A stretch of DNA of 36,643 nucleotides. It comes from Candidatus Pelagibacter sp. Lineage in GTDB: Bacteria; Pseudomonadota; Alphaproteobacteria; Pelagibacterales; Pelagibacteraceae. The notes under the pieces are model-generated. The model was not told where the DNA came from and made no database searches. It worked only from the letters and a program-made list of their open reading frames with translations. Shown piece after piece: positions 15,701 through 23,538 of the stretch; the first letter of the stretch is position 1; every line of letters starts with the position of its first letter. Location: NCBI GenBank assembly GCA_028404615.1, contig JAOOBT010000008.1, positions 1 through 36,643 of the forward strand, given 5' to 3'. The position numbers and the translations under genes are program-made.

Positions 15701-16398
15701 TGAAAACAAAAATATTCTGTGATATAGCTGACTATAAAACAATTAAATTTTTCAGTAATAAGTCTTTAGTTGATGGCTTTACCACTAATCCAAGTTTAAT
15801 GAGATTAGCAGGAGCAAAAGATTATAAAAACTACTCTCTTAAAATTTTGAAAATTTGTAAAAAAAAGCCAATTTCATTTGAAGTATTTGCTGATAATTTT
15901 AAAGACATGCTCACTCAGGCTTATGAGATTAATTCTTGGGGTAAGAATGTTTACGTAAAAATTCCAGTTGCCAATTCAAAAGGGCTTTTTACAGGTTCTG
16001 TCATCAAGGAGTTGAGTGATAAAGGTATAAAACTTAACATAACGGCAGTTTACACATTTGAACAAACTAAAAAAGTTTATGAACAATTAAATAAAAAAAC
16101 AAAATCTATTATCTCAATTTTTGCTGGAAGAATGGCAGATAAAGGCAAAGATCCAATTCCAATATTTAAACGAAGTATTTCTTTAACTAAAAAAAATAAA
16201 AATATTGAGATACTTTGGGCAAGCACTAGAGAAGCTTATAATTATATTCAAGCTAAACAATTAAAATGTAATATAATAACGATGCCACCTAAAATAATTA
16301 GTCAAATAGATAGTTTTGGTAAATCGTTCAAAGAAATGACTATTAATACTGTAAAAGGTTTCTTAATAGATAGTAAAAAATCAAAATTTAAAATTTAA
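15700..16398 (+). CDS. Transaldolase-family protein (small, TalC/F6P aldolase-like)
   Basis: This 232-aa TIM-barrel protein starts with IFCDIADYKTIK and DGFTTNPSLM, carries the Schiff-base Lys in VYVKIPV near residue 87, then LNITAVYTFEQ and ISIFAGRMADKG, and an ILWASTRE strand near 168. These are transaldolase family signatures. The length matches short transaldolases and fructose-6-phosphate aldolases rather than the 320-aa TalB type. It likely moves three-carbon units between sugar phosphates in the non-oxidative pentose phosphate pathway. The final stop abuts the stop of the opposite-strand methyltransferase gene with no spacer. Which of the two reactions it favours cannot be read by eye. 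Confidence 0.85.
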   Translation: MKTKIFCDIADYKTIKFFSNKSLVDGFTTNPSLMRLAGAKDYKNYSLKILKICKKKPISFEVFADNFKDMLTQAYEINSWGKNVYVKIPVANSKGLFTGSVIKELSDKGIKLNITAVYTFEQTKKVYEQLNKKTKSIISIFAGRMADKGKDPIPIFKRSISLTKKNKNIEILWASTREAYNYIQAKQLKCNIITMPPKIISQIDSFGKSFKEMTINTVKGFLIDSKKSKFKI

Positions 16399-17457
16399 TC
16401 ATTTTTTTCTTAAAAATTTACTAATAAATGACATTCTAAAAATTTTTAGTGTAATAAAATCTATTAATCCGTAGGCGAAAAAAAGTATAAAAGTCCTAAA
16501 ATATCTCATAGATGATTTTAATAAAGTAAAACTAATTTTCTTAAGCATAAGTTGAGCATATCTAACTTTCAATCCATACTTAAATTTATTAATGTTGCTT
16601 GGAATTTCGTTTTTAGGAAAACCAAGAGTAGAATTTTTATTCTTTTTACCACAAATAATATATAGATTTTCGGAATCATGATTGTAGTAATAATCAAATT
16701 TTATTGACTCTTTTGGGGTTTTTGTAAACCCATAATCTAAAATTTCGTATCCGGCAGACTTGAACAAATTCACAAGGGAAAAATCTGTGAATGCTATCTT
16801 GTGTGCTTCATCCGCAAGTGGGAAACCATAAAGATTTGGAACTTCAGCGTATAATATCCCTTCCTCAGATAAATTATTTTTTAATTTTATTAAGTTTTCT
16901 AAAGGTTTATCTAAATGTTCTAACACGTGCACAATTGTTATTAGGTCGAAATCTTTTTCATCAATTTCATCTTTAGCAAGATTTATCGTTGTCGAACCTA
17001 AAAACTTAGCCATATCTAACCCTTTTTGATCTAAATCAGCTACGAAAGAATTAATTTTATGTTTTTGATTTAAAGCATAAGGAAGAAAACCATTATATCC
17101 CCCGTAATCAAGCATTTTTAATTCTTTCTTAGAAAAAATATCAGTAGACTTATTTAAAACACTCCAAATATTAGCCCACCTTTTAAATGAAATTGCTGAC
17201 CAAAAATCTATTGGAGGTAAAATTTTTTTATCATCTGATTTTGTATTAAAATGGTTTTTATTATCCCTATAAGCTCCATCCGCATAAGTAATTTCATTTT
17301 CTTTAATTTTAAATTCAGATACTGATCCACAATCAAAACAAAAAAAACTTTTCCAATTTTCGTTTTTAGTCAAAAACCCGAAATGTACTATTTTGAATTC
17401 TTCAATCTTTTTTGATACACAAACTCTGCAATTAAAATTCGTATTAGATTTATTCAT
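16399..17457 (-). CDS. SAM-dependent methyltransferase with N-terminal zinc ribbon
   Basis: This 352-aa protein has two CxxC pairs at the N-terminus (Cys10/Cys13 and Cys40/Cys43), as in the zinc-binding domain of sugar C-methyltransferases. A class I methyltransferase core follows: motif I LDYGGYNG at 116-123, an acidic strand end VADLD near 139-143 and VHVLEHLDKP around 176-185. The C-terminal 60 residues are basic with a hydrophobic stretch near 320-338. It lies 6 bases after a dioxygenase gene and the pair is the tail of the long minus-strand run. A role in modifying a surface sugar or lipid is plausible by analogy, but the substrate is unknown. Confidence 0.78.
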   Translation of the reverse strand: MNKSNTNFNCRVCVSKKIEEFKIVHFGFLTKNENWKSFFCFDCGSVSEFKIKENEITYADGAYRDNKNHFNTKSDDKKILPPIDFWSAISFKRWANIWSVLNKSTDIFSKKELKMLDYGGYNGFLPYALNQKHKINSFVADLDQKGLDMAKFLGSTTINLAKDEIDEKDFDLITIVHVLEHLDKPLENLIKLKNNLSEEGILYAEVPNLYGFPLADEAHKIAFTDFSLVNLFKSAGYEILDYGFTKTPKESIKFDYYYNHDSENLYIICGKKNKNSTLGFPKNEIPSNINKFKYGLKVRYAQLMLKKISFTLLKSSMRYFRTFILFFAYGLIDFITLKIFRMSFISKFLRKK

Positions 17458-17463
17458 GTGCGT

Positions 17464-18309
17464 CTAATCATACATATGAAACTCGGTAGCTAATTTACTT
17501 TTGTTATTAATATAAGGGTTTTTTTGGTTTAACAAAGTAAAGCTTCCATAAATAAAATATCTATAGTCAGAATGATTTTTCATTTCCTCTACACCATGAA
17601 AGCTTTCACTTTCATTCAAAAAAACAATTAACTTTCCAGCTTCAGGCTTAATATTTTTAATTTTTTCACAATTTTTTTTTTCTGGTTGAGCTATATTCTT
17701 TTCTCCATTAATTAATTTATAAATATCAAAATCTCCACCTTCATGATTATCGGATTTCGAAGGTGCATTTAAATACAAAATGAAAACTATGAGCCTATTA
17801 TCGCTATCTCTATGAATTTCTCTAGAGTAACCATTCCCTGCTTTTGAGTAATCATATAATAATTCTACTGCACTTTTATTAGGATAAAATATTTTTGAAA
17901 ATTTAATCTTTCTAAAAAGATCTCTATAAATCCTGAGCATTGAATATTTTACTAAGGTTTTTGTAGGTATTAACTTGTTTTTAGTGGAGCTAATTTTTTT
18001 GTATAATTTTTGAATATTAGTCAAGTTTTTGTAATTAAAAAAATTAACTAAAGAAAATTTATTATCATTTAAATCAAGTTTTTTGAGACAAAATTCCAAA
18101 AATTCTGAAGAATTAATTTTTTTTTCTAAATTCTTCCACTCCTCAGAATTATTTAAAAGATTATGAAATTCTTCATCAGATGAGCTAATAAATTGCCTTT
18201 GACCATGAATTAAAGTTTTATTTTTACTAAAATTATGTATGTCAGATGCTTGAATTAATTTTTCACATAAGTCCTTATTAATAAAATTATCTATGCTAAA
18301 ATACTTCAT
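17464..18309 (-). CDS. 2-oxoglutarate/Fe(II)-dependent oxygenase (prolyl 4-hydroxylase-like)
   Basis: In this 281-aa protein the C-terminal half carries the iron-binding triad HxD...H: His166 and Asp168 in EIHRDSDNR, and His238 in SFHGVEEM. Arg250 is positioned to bind 2-oxoglutarate. The strand LIVFILYLN after the HxD and the EGGDFDIY segment are typical of the prolyl 4-hydroxylase-like group. Such enzymes hydroxylate proteins, small molecules or lipids. The N-terminal half (1-150) has no motif I recognise. It is followed after 6 bases by the methyltransferase gene and separated from typA by 42 bases, so it may be cotranscribed with typA or have its own start. Confidence 0.8.
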   Translation of the reverse strand: MKYFSIDNFINKDLCEKLIQASDIHNFSKNKTLIHGQRQFISSSDEEFHNLLNNSEEWKNLEKKINSSEFLEFCLKKLDLNDNKFSLVNFFNYKNLTNIQKLYKKISSTKNKLIPTKTLVKYSMLRIYRDLFRKIKFSKIFYPNKSAVELLYDYSKAGNGYSREIHRDSDNRLIVFILYLNAPSKSDNHEGGDFDIYKLINGEKNIAQPEKKNCEKIKNIKPEAGKLIVFLNESESFHGVEEMKNHSDYRYFIYGSFTLLNQKNPYINNKSKLATEFHMYD

Positions 18310-18351
18310 AGTTGTAAAATTAAGGGTATATTCATATTTTGTAAACTTAAA

Positions 18352-20169
18352 TTACGATGATTTTGATTGTCTTTTTCTCTCATGAGTATCTAAAATTACT
18401 TTTCTTAACCTGCAAGACAAGGGTGTTATTTCCAGCGCTTCATCCGTATTGAGCATACTTAATTGCTCTGCAATAGCCATTTTTCTTACTGGAGTTAAAA
18501 CTACGTTTTCATCAGTTCCTTGAGTTCTCATATTAGTAAGTTTCTTTCCTTTTAAAACATTTATCTCTAGATCACCACTTTTTGATGAAAGTCCTACTAT
18601 CATTCCTTTATAAACTGGATCGTTATGCTTTACAAACATCTCACCACGAGCCTGTAAATTAAAAATTGCAAATGCTACAGCTTTTCCGTCCTCCATAGAA
18701 ATTAAAGCACCGTTTCTTCTTCCTTCCATCTCTCCTGTATATTTTCCATAAGAGTGAAAAATTCTATTTATTACACCGGTTCCCTTCGTTAAAGTTAAAA
18801 ATCGACTTGTGTAACCCATAAGTCCTCTAGTTGGTGCGTGGAAAATCAACCTTTTTTTTCCTTTCCCAGTATCTTTCAAGTCTACTAATTTTCCTTTTCT
18901 TCTATTCATTGAGTCTATTACTTTAGACGAAAACTCTTCATCAAGATCCATAGTTATTTCTTCAATAGGTTCAAGCTTATTACCTTCAGTATCTTTTTTA
19001 ATTAATACTTTTGGAGGGCTAACAGTCATTTCAAATCCCTCTCTCCTCATCTGAGTTAAAAGAATTTCTAACATTAGCTCACCTCTTCCGCTTATTATAA
19101 ATGAGTCCCTGTTTTCATTTTCAGCAAAACTAATGCCCACATTATTTTCAGCTTCTAAAATAAGGCGATCTCTTATTAGTGTGCTTGTAAGTTTTTTTCC
19201 TTCCATACCAGCCAAGGGAGAACTATTAACTGTAATTGTAATAGACATAGTAGGAGGATCTATAGGCGTAGCATTTATAGGTTCACTAACCTCTAAATCA
19301 CATATAGTGTCGGCAACGTTTGCTTTTTCAAGTCCAGCTATGATTACAATATCTCCAGCCTCTCCTTGCTCTATTGGAACTTTTTTTGTGCCTTCATATC
19401 TAAATATTTTTGTTAATCTACCTTCGTCTACTTTTTTCCCCTCGAGATTAATTGCTTTAATTTGTTGATTAGCTTTTGCTGTGCCCTGAGCAATTTTTCC
19501 AACTAAACTTCTTCCAAGAAAACTATCTGCATAGAGAAGAGTAGAAAGCATTGCAAAAGGTTTTTTCTTATCAGAAGAGGATGGTTTTACTTTTTCAATA
19601 ACTAAATTAAGCAAAGGTTGTAAATTTTCTCTTGGACCGTTTATTTCTTTTGAAGCCCATCCAGATCTTCCACTGGCATATAATATCGGAAAGTCGAGTT
19701 GCTCCTCGTTTGCATCTAAATTTACAAATAAATCAAATGTTTCATCGAGCACTTCATTGGCTCTTTGATCAGGTTTATCCAACTTATTTATCACTACTAT
19801 AGGTTTTAAACCCTGTTTCAAGGCTTTAGATAAAACAAATTTTGTCTGAGGCATCACACCTTCAGCTGAGTCAATCAAAAGTAGGGCTCCATCAGCCATA
19901 TGTAAAACCCTCTCCACCTCAGCTGCAAAATCTCTGTGGCCTGGTGTATCAATAATATTGATTCTAGAATTTTTCCAATTGATGGATGTTGGTTTAGCTA
20001 GAATTGTAATACCTCTTTCTTTCTCTAATTCACCCGAGTCCATAATTCTTTCTTCTACATTTTCATTTTCTCTAAACGTTCCACTTTGCTTCATTAAATT
20101 GTCAATTAAAGTAGTTTTACCATGATCAACATGGGCAATGATTGTTATATTTCTGATTGTTTCTGTCAT
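18352..20169 (-). CDS. typA: Ribosome-binding GTPase TypA/BipA
   Basis: This 605-aa translational GTPase has G1 AHVDHGKT at 12-19, the switch I segment ERGITI at 51-56, G3 DTPGH at 74-78 and G4 NKLD at 128-131. EF-G-like domains II, III and V follow, and the TypA-specific C-terminal domain contains the TRGLMGYTSRFLTLTKGTG region. TypA binds the ribosome and helps 50S assembly and growth in stress. The ATG lies only two bases after the encoded CCA of the initiator tRNA gene and no Shine-Dalgarno sequence is present, so the message released by tRNA 3' processing would be almost leaderless. The length is normal. Confidence 0.96.
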   Translation of the reverse strand: MTETIRNITIIAHVDHGKTTLIDNLMKQSGTFRENENVEERIMDSGELEKERGITILAKPTSINWKNSRINIIDTPGHRDFAAEVERVLHMADGALLLIDSAEGVMPQTKFVLSKALKQGLKPIVVINKLDKPDQRANEVLDETFDLFVNLDANEEQLDFPILYASGRSGWASKEINGPRENLQPLLNLVIEKVKPSSSDKKKPFAMLSTLLYADSFLGRSLVGKIAQGTAKANQQIKAINLEGKKVDEGRLTKIFRYEGTKKVPIEQGEAGDIVIIAGLEKANVADTICDLEVSEPINATPIDPPTMSITITVNSSPLAGMEGKKLTSTLIRDRLILEAENNVGISFAENENRDSFIISGRGELMLEILLTQMRREGFEMTVSPPKVLIKKDTEGNKLEPIEEITMDLDEEFSSKVIDSMNRRKGKLVDLKDTGKGKKRLIFHAPTRGLMGYTSRFLTLTKGTGVINRIFHSYGKYTGEMEGRRNGALISMEDGKAVAFAIFNLQARGEMFVKHNDPVYKGMIVGLSSKSGDLEINVLKGKKLTNMRTQGTDENVVLTPVRKMAIAEQLSMLNTDEALEITPLSCRLRKVILDTHERKRQSKSS

Positions 20170-20171
20170 TT

Positions 20172-20248
<77 letters not shown>

Positions 20249-20253
20249 ATAAA

Positions 20254-20457
20254 TTATTTCTTCTTAATGTTAATTGCTTGAAGTTTATCTTTTTCTTCTT
20301 TTATATCGTATACAATTGTTTGATCTTCTTTTAACACTCTTAATTTTGAATTTTCTAAAGCTGATACATGCAGAAAAATATCTTTTTGTGTTTTATCGTC
20401 TGTTATAAATCCATAACCTTTTTTGGCGTTAAACCATTTTACTTTACCAGATGGCAT
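20254..20457 (-). CDS. Cold-shock domain protein
   Basis: This 67-aa single cold-shock domain starts MPSGKVKWFNAKKGYGFI, with RNP1 KGYGFI at 13-18 and RNP2 DIFLH at 26-30. It binds single-stranded RNA or DNA and helps keep mRNA unfolded. A start five codons upstream is possible, but the ATG at 20457 has the purine-rich AGAGGA about eight bases before it and matches the family, so it is preferred. It sits 25 bases after rpsU in the same direction, a translation-linked pairing. Confidence 0.93.
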   Translation of the reverse strand: MPSGKVKWFNAKKGYGFITDDKTQKDIFLHVSALENSKLRVLKEDQTIVYDIKEEKDKLQAINIKKK

Positions 20458-20482
20458 AGCTAATCCTCTCATTTTAATAAAT

Positions 20483-20677
20483 TTAGTACCTGTTTTTCAA
20501 TTTTTGGAGTTTTTTTATTCTTTTAAGATTTTCTGTTTGAACTCTCTTTTTTTTTTCAGAGGGTTTTTCGTAAGTACTTTTCATCTTCATTACTTTAAAA
20601 AAACCTTCTTTTTGAAGTTTTCTTTTAAGAACCCTTATGGCTTGTTCTACATTATTATCTTTTACGTCTATTTTAAT
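20483..20677 (-). CDS. rpsU: 30S ribosomal protein S21 with apparent ATT start codon
   Basis: Translated on the minus strand, this 64-aa frame reads (M)KIDVKDNNVEQAIRVL, then a KLQKEGFF segment and STYEKPSEKKKR, closely matching alphaproteobacterial S21. S21 is a small basic protein of the 30S subunit needed for start-site selection. No ATG, GTG or TTG is in frame between the upstream stop and the conserved N-terminus. An ATT lies exactly five bases after a perfect GGAGG (20683-20687), and starting there puts Met at the family's usual first position. AUU is a very rare initiation codon, best known from infC. A one-base sequencing error in the nearby T-run is the main alternative. Confidence 0.85.
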   Translation of the reverse strand: MKIDVKDNNVEQAIRVLKRKLQKEGFFKVMKMKSTYEKPSEKKKRVQTENLKRIKKLQKLKNRY

Positions 20678-20682
20678 AAAAA

Positions 20683-20687
20683 CCTCC
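20683..20687 (-). promoter_or_regulatory. Strong Shine-Dalgarno (GGAGG) that sets the rpsU start
   Basis: This is a perfect GGAGG on the minus strand, followed by five T residues and then ATT. Strong ribosome-binding sites are uncommon in this window, so its exact spacing to the ATT is the main support for the non-canonical rpsU start. Confidence 0.75.
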
Positions 20688-20728
20688 AGTTAATTTTCAT
20701 GGTAGTTATCATCTGAAAAACTATTTGT

Positions 20729-21313
20729 CTAGAGAGAAGCTGATTGAGCTTTTTTTTCCTCTCTAATCTTTGCTTTTTTCTCTCTTTCAACTCTTCTTTT
20801 AGCTTTATCAAGAGCTTTTTGGAAAACCTCCTGAGTACATAATGCTAAAATTACTGGGTCTCTTGGTTTCAAATTGGAAAAATTCCAATAACTTCTTTTT
20901 CTAATTAGAGATACTGTGCCCTTAGTGCTACCGACTAGTTTAGATATTTGGCCATCTGTTAATTCTGAAGCATTTTTACATAACCATAATATTGCATCCG
21001 GTCTATCTTGTCTTTTAGATAAAGGTGTATACTTAGGTTTTTTTCTTTCTTTAACCTCAACTTCTTCAAGTTTTTTTAATAATTTTAATTTCTTTTCTGG
21101 GTTTTTTGAACAAGATTCTATTTCCTCTCTAGATAACTGACCTGCTAATATTGGATTATATGCTTTTATACCTTTTGCAACATCACCATCAGCTATTCCT
21201 TTAATCTCTAACTCGTGTAAATTACAGAATTCCGCAATTTGTTTAAATGTTAATGTTGTATTTTCAACTAACCAAACAGCTGTTGCTTTTGGCATGAATG
21301 GAGTTTCTGTCAT
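20729..21313 (-). CDS. TrcR-like cell-cycle transcriptional regulator (DUF1013)
   Basis: This 194-aa protein begins MTETPFMPKATAVWLVENTTLTF and has two predicted helix-turn-helix segments. One is near 22-40 (TFKQIAEFCNLHELEIKGIADG); the other is near 118-140 (LTDGQISKLVGSTKGTVSLIRKR). This is the pattern of the alphaproteobacterial DUF1013 family named TrcR. The last 30 residues are a charged helix rich in Lys, Arg and Glu. It probably binds DNA and influences cell-cycle transcription, which is inferred from the family. Its start is 3 bases after the rpmE stop, so the two share a transcript. The name is recalled from family annotation; the helix-turn-helix content is visible. Confidence 0.8.
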   Translation of the reverse strand: MTETPFMPKATAVWLVENTTLTFKQIAEFCNLHELEIKGIADGDVAKGIKAYNPILAGQLSREEIESCSKNPEKKLKLLKKLEEVEVKERKKPKYTPLSKRQDRPDAILWLCKNASELTDGQISKLVGSTKGTVSLIRKRSYWNFSNLKPRDPVILALCTQEVFQKALDKAKRRVEREKKAKIREEKKAQSASL

Positions 21314-21316
21314 AAA

Positions 21317-21541
21317 TTATTTTTTTGATCTTAAATTGCTAAATTTTTTATTGTATTTACTAACCCTACCTTTATCTAAAACTTTTTGAGTTCCACCAGT
21401 CCAGGCATAGTGAGACTTTGGATCAATATCTAATTTCAATACATCATTTTCTTTACCCCAAGTTGATCTTGTGAAGAATTCTGTTCCATCAGTCATCACA
21501 ACTTTTATTTTGTGGTAATTCGGGTGTATGTTTTTTTTCAT
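21317..21541 (-). CDS. rpmE: 50S ribosomal protein L31
   Basis: This 74-aa protein begins [20 protein letters not shown] and contains [26 protein letters not shown], standard for L31. It has no CxxC motif, so it is a zinc-free form. A TTG two codons upstream is also in frame, but the ATG at 21541 matches the family start. L31 bridges the two ribosomal subunits. The gene is followed after 3 bases by the trcR-like gene. Confidence 0.94.
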   Translation of the reverse strand: MKKNIHPNYHKIKVVMTDGTEFFTRSTWGKENDVLKLDIDPKSHYAWTGGTQKVLDKGRVSKYNKKFSNLRSKK

Positions 21542-21570
21542 CTTCAAGGTTTTTATATTAATAATAGTTT

Positions 21571-22371
21571 TTACTCAATATCTTTTTTAATTATAAATTC
21601 TCTCAATTTTTCGTGTAAATTAGAATTAGCGGCTAAAATATTCTTTTTCAAAGGCAAGTTTTTATTCTCTTCAAAATAATCAACAAATCCTCCTGCTTCT
21701 TTAACAATAATTATTCCTGCTGCAATGTCCCAGTAATTTAATTCTCTTTGCCAATAACCATCAAATCTACCACAAGCTACATACGACATATCTAAAGCTG
21801 CGCTTCCAAATTTTCTAACGTTTGAAACTTTTCTAGAAATATTTGTATATTCTTCAAAAATTTTATCTTTTATTTTACTTGTTGCTTTAGGGCCTCCTGT
21901 TACAAGCAAAGCATTTTGAATTAATTTTTTGTTTGAAACTCTTATTCTTGAATTATTTAAATATGCCCCGTTACCTTTTTCTGCACAAAACATTTCATTC
22001 ATAATAGGATTAAATATCACCCCACTTTTAATTTCTCCGTCTTCCTCGTAACCAATTGAAATCGCAAATTGAGGAATGCCATTTAAAAAATTCAATGTTC
22101 CATCTATTGGATCAATTATCCACCTTTGTTTCGAATTTGATTTATTTATAATGCCAGTTTCTTCTGTGATTATTCCGTATTCAGGGTGTGCTTTTTGTAA
22201 TTCTTCAATTAAAATTTTTTCAGTTCGCTTATCAGCTGACGAAACAAAATCACCCGGGCCTTTTGTTGAGATCTGTAAATTTTCGATTTCTCCAAAATCT
22301 CGAATCAGAGACCTTGAAGCCTTCATACACGCCCTAGTCATCAAATTAATTTGAGGAGAATTTAATCTCAT
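21571..22371 (-). CDS. Inositol monophosphatase family protein (SuhB-like)
   Basis: This 266-aa Mg-dependent phosphatase has Glu70/Glu71 in IITEETG, the metal-binding motif [12 protein letters not shown] around 84-95 and Trp214-Asp215 in NYWDIAAG. These are the signatures of the inositol-monophosphatase family. E. coli SuhB also acts in rRNA transcription antitermination, and this copy sits among translation genes (efp upstream, rpmE downstream). Its start shares one base with the efp stop, so the two genes are coupled. Substrates could be inositol-1-phosphate or similar sugar phosphates. Confidence 0.9.
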   Translation of the reverse strand: MRLNSPQINLMTRACMKASRSLIRDFGEIENLQISTKGPGDFVSSADKRTEKILIEELQKAHPEYGIITEETGIINKSNSKQRWIIDPIDGTLNFLNGIPQFAISIGYEEDGEIKSGVIFNPIMNEMFCAEKGNGAYLNNSRIRVSNKKLIQNALLVTGGPKATSKIKDKIFEEYTNISRKVSNVRKFGSAALDMSYVACGRFDGYWQRELNYWDIAAGIIIVKEAGGFVDYFEENKNLPLKKNILAANSNLHEKLREFIIKKDIE

Positions 22372-22934
22372 TAATTGACTCTTTTTATATATTCTAATGT
22401 TCGAGTATCGATAATAATTTTTTCTCCACTTTCTATAAATGGAGGAACACTAATTTTTATTCCACAATCTAGTAATGCAGGTTTATATGAGGAAGAAGCA
22501 GTCTGATTTTTTATCGCAGCATCAGTTGTTTCAATGGTACATTCAATATTATTTGGCAACTCTAATGAAATAGGTTTTTCCTCCATAAAGGAAATTGTTA
22601 CTTCTAAATTTTCTTTTAAAAGTTTGTATTGTTCTCCAGTGATTGATTTAGGAATTTCCACTTGTTCGAAAGTTGTATTGTCCATAAAGTGACAATTCTC
22701 ACCATCTATATATAAAAAATTGAATTTTTTTTCATCCACTTCAGCTTTTTCAATGGTCTCATTTGATCTAAATCTCTCGTTTAACTTTGTTCCCTTTACT
22801 ACACTCTTGAGTTCTACTTGGTTGAATGCTCCTCCTTTTCCAGGTTTTACATGTTGAGTTTTCAAAACATTCCAATAATCATTTTTATGTTCGATTATCA
22901 TGCCTGGTTTTATTTCAATAGCTGTAATTTTCAT
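22371..22934 (-). CDS. efp: Translation elongation factor P
   Basis: This 187-aa EF-P has the tip-loop KPGKGGAFNQVELK with the modifiable Lys33 and the C-terminal signature that ends in RTLEYIKRVN. EF-P relieves ribosome stalling at polyproline stretches. Length and the three-domain layout are normal. It overlaps thiE by 4 bases and the SuhB-like gene by 1 base. Nothing in the window encodes an enzyme that would modify the Lys. Confidence 0.96.
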   Translation of the reverse strand: MKITAIEIKPGMIIEHKNDYWNVLKTQHVKPGKGGAFNQVELKSVVKGTKLNERFRSNETIEKAEVDEKKFNFLYIDGENCHFMDNTTFEQVEIPKSITGEQYKLLKENLEVTISFMEEKPISLELPNNIECTIETTDAAIKNQTASSSYKPALLDCGIKISVPPFIESGEKIIIDTRTLEYIKRVN

Positions 22935-23533
22935 TTAAATTTTTTTATAGCGAATTCTGGTTTTAATTTTGGGTTATCCCAAATAAAACTTGATATTGCA
23001 ATATATTTTGCTCCAGCTTTTATTAATTTTTTATAGTTTAGGTCGCTAATTCCACCAATAACAACAATTGGTTTTTTTATATTTTTTTTAGCCCATTTTA
23101 AAATATTTAGGTTTGCTTTTTTTGCATTTGGCTTAAGTTTTGATTTAAAAAATGACCCAAAAGCAAGGTAATCTGCTTTATTTTGAAAGGCATTCTTTGC
23201 AAGAATTTTAGAGTTATGACATGTAATTCCAAGAATTTTGTTTTTGAGTTTAGTTCTAGCAATTTTAAATGATCCATCAAACTGACCCATGTGACAACCG
23301 TCCACGCCAGCCATACAAGCCAAATTATAATTGTCATTTATAATTAATTTCACTTTATGTTTTGCTGTAATTTTTTTAATTTTTTTTATAATTTTAATAA
23401 ATTTTTTCTTTTTTATATCTTTCAATCTCAGTTGAAAATATTTAACGTTTTTAAAAGATAAGACTTTGTCTAAGTTTAGGTAGAAGTTATCTTTCAACTT
23501 ATTTGGTGAGATTAAATATACTAATCGCTTCAA
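22931..23533 (-). CDS. thiE: Thiamine phosphate synthase
   Basis: This 200-aa TIM-barrel protein has QLRLKD near 34-39, the IND motif at 65-67, DGCHMGQFD around 78-86, GITCHN at 102-107, DYLAFGSFFKS near 121-131 and the phosphate-binding IGGI near 159-162. These match ThiE, which joins HMP-pyrophosphate with thiazole phosphate to make thiamine phosphate. The segment after the FGSFF strand reads KSKLKP rather than the common TxTK. No other thiamine gene and no TPP riboswitch-like element is seen beside it; its place after the class I aldolase gene (5 bases) is the usual alphaproteobacterial order. Confidence 0.86.
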   Translation of the reverse strand: MKRLVYLISPNKLKDNFYLNLDKVLSFKNVKYFQLRLKDIKKKKFIKIIKKIKKITAKHKVKLIINDNYNLACMAGVDGCHMGQFDGSFKIARTKLKNKILGITCHNSKILAKNAFQNKADYLAFGSFFKSKLKPNAKKANLNILKWAKKNIKKPIVVIGGISDLNYKKLIKAGAKYIAISSFIWDNPKLKPEFAIKKFK

Positions 23534-23538
23534 GGTTT

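Noticed and set aside
19133..19468. 111-aa frame on the plus strand inside typA
   Set aside because: It is antisense to the conserved TypA coding sequence, with no independent motif or ribosome-binding site.
20668..20700. 10-codon ATG frame overlapping the rpsU start on the minus strand
   Set aside because: It could be a leader peptide for translational coupling, but such short frames are frequent by chance here and its codons run through the Shine-Dalgarno; noted only as a possible error source for the rpsU start.
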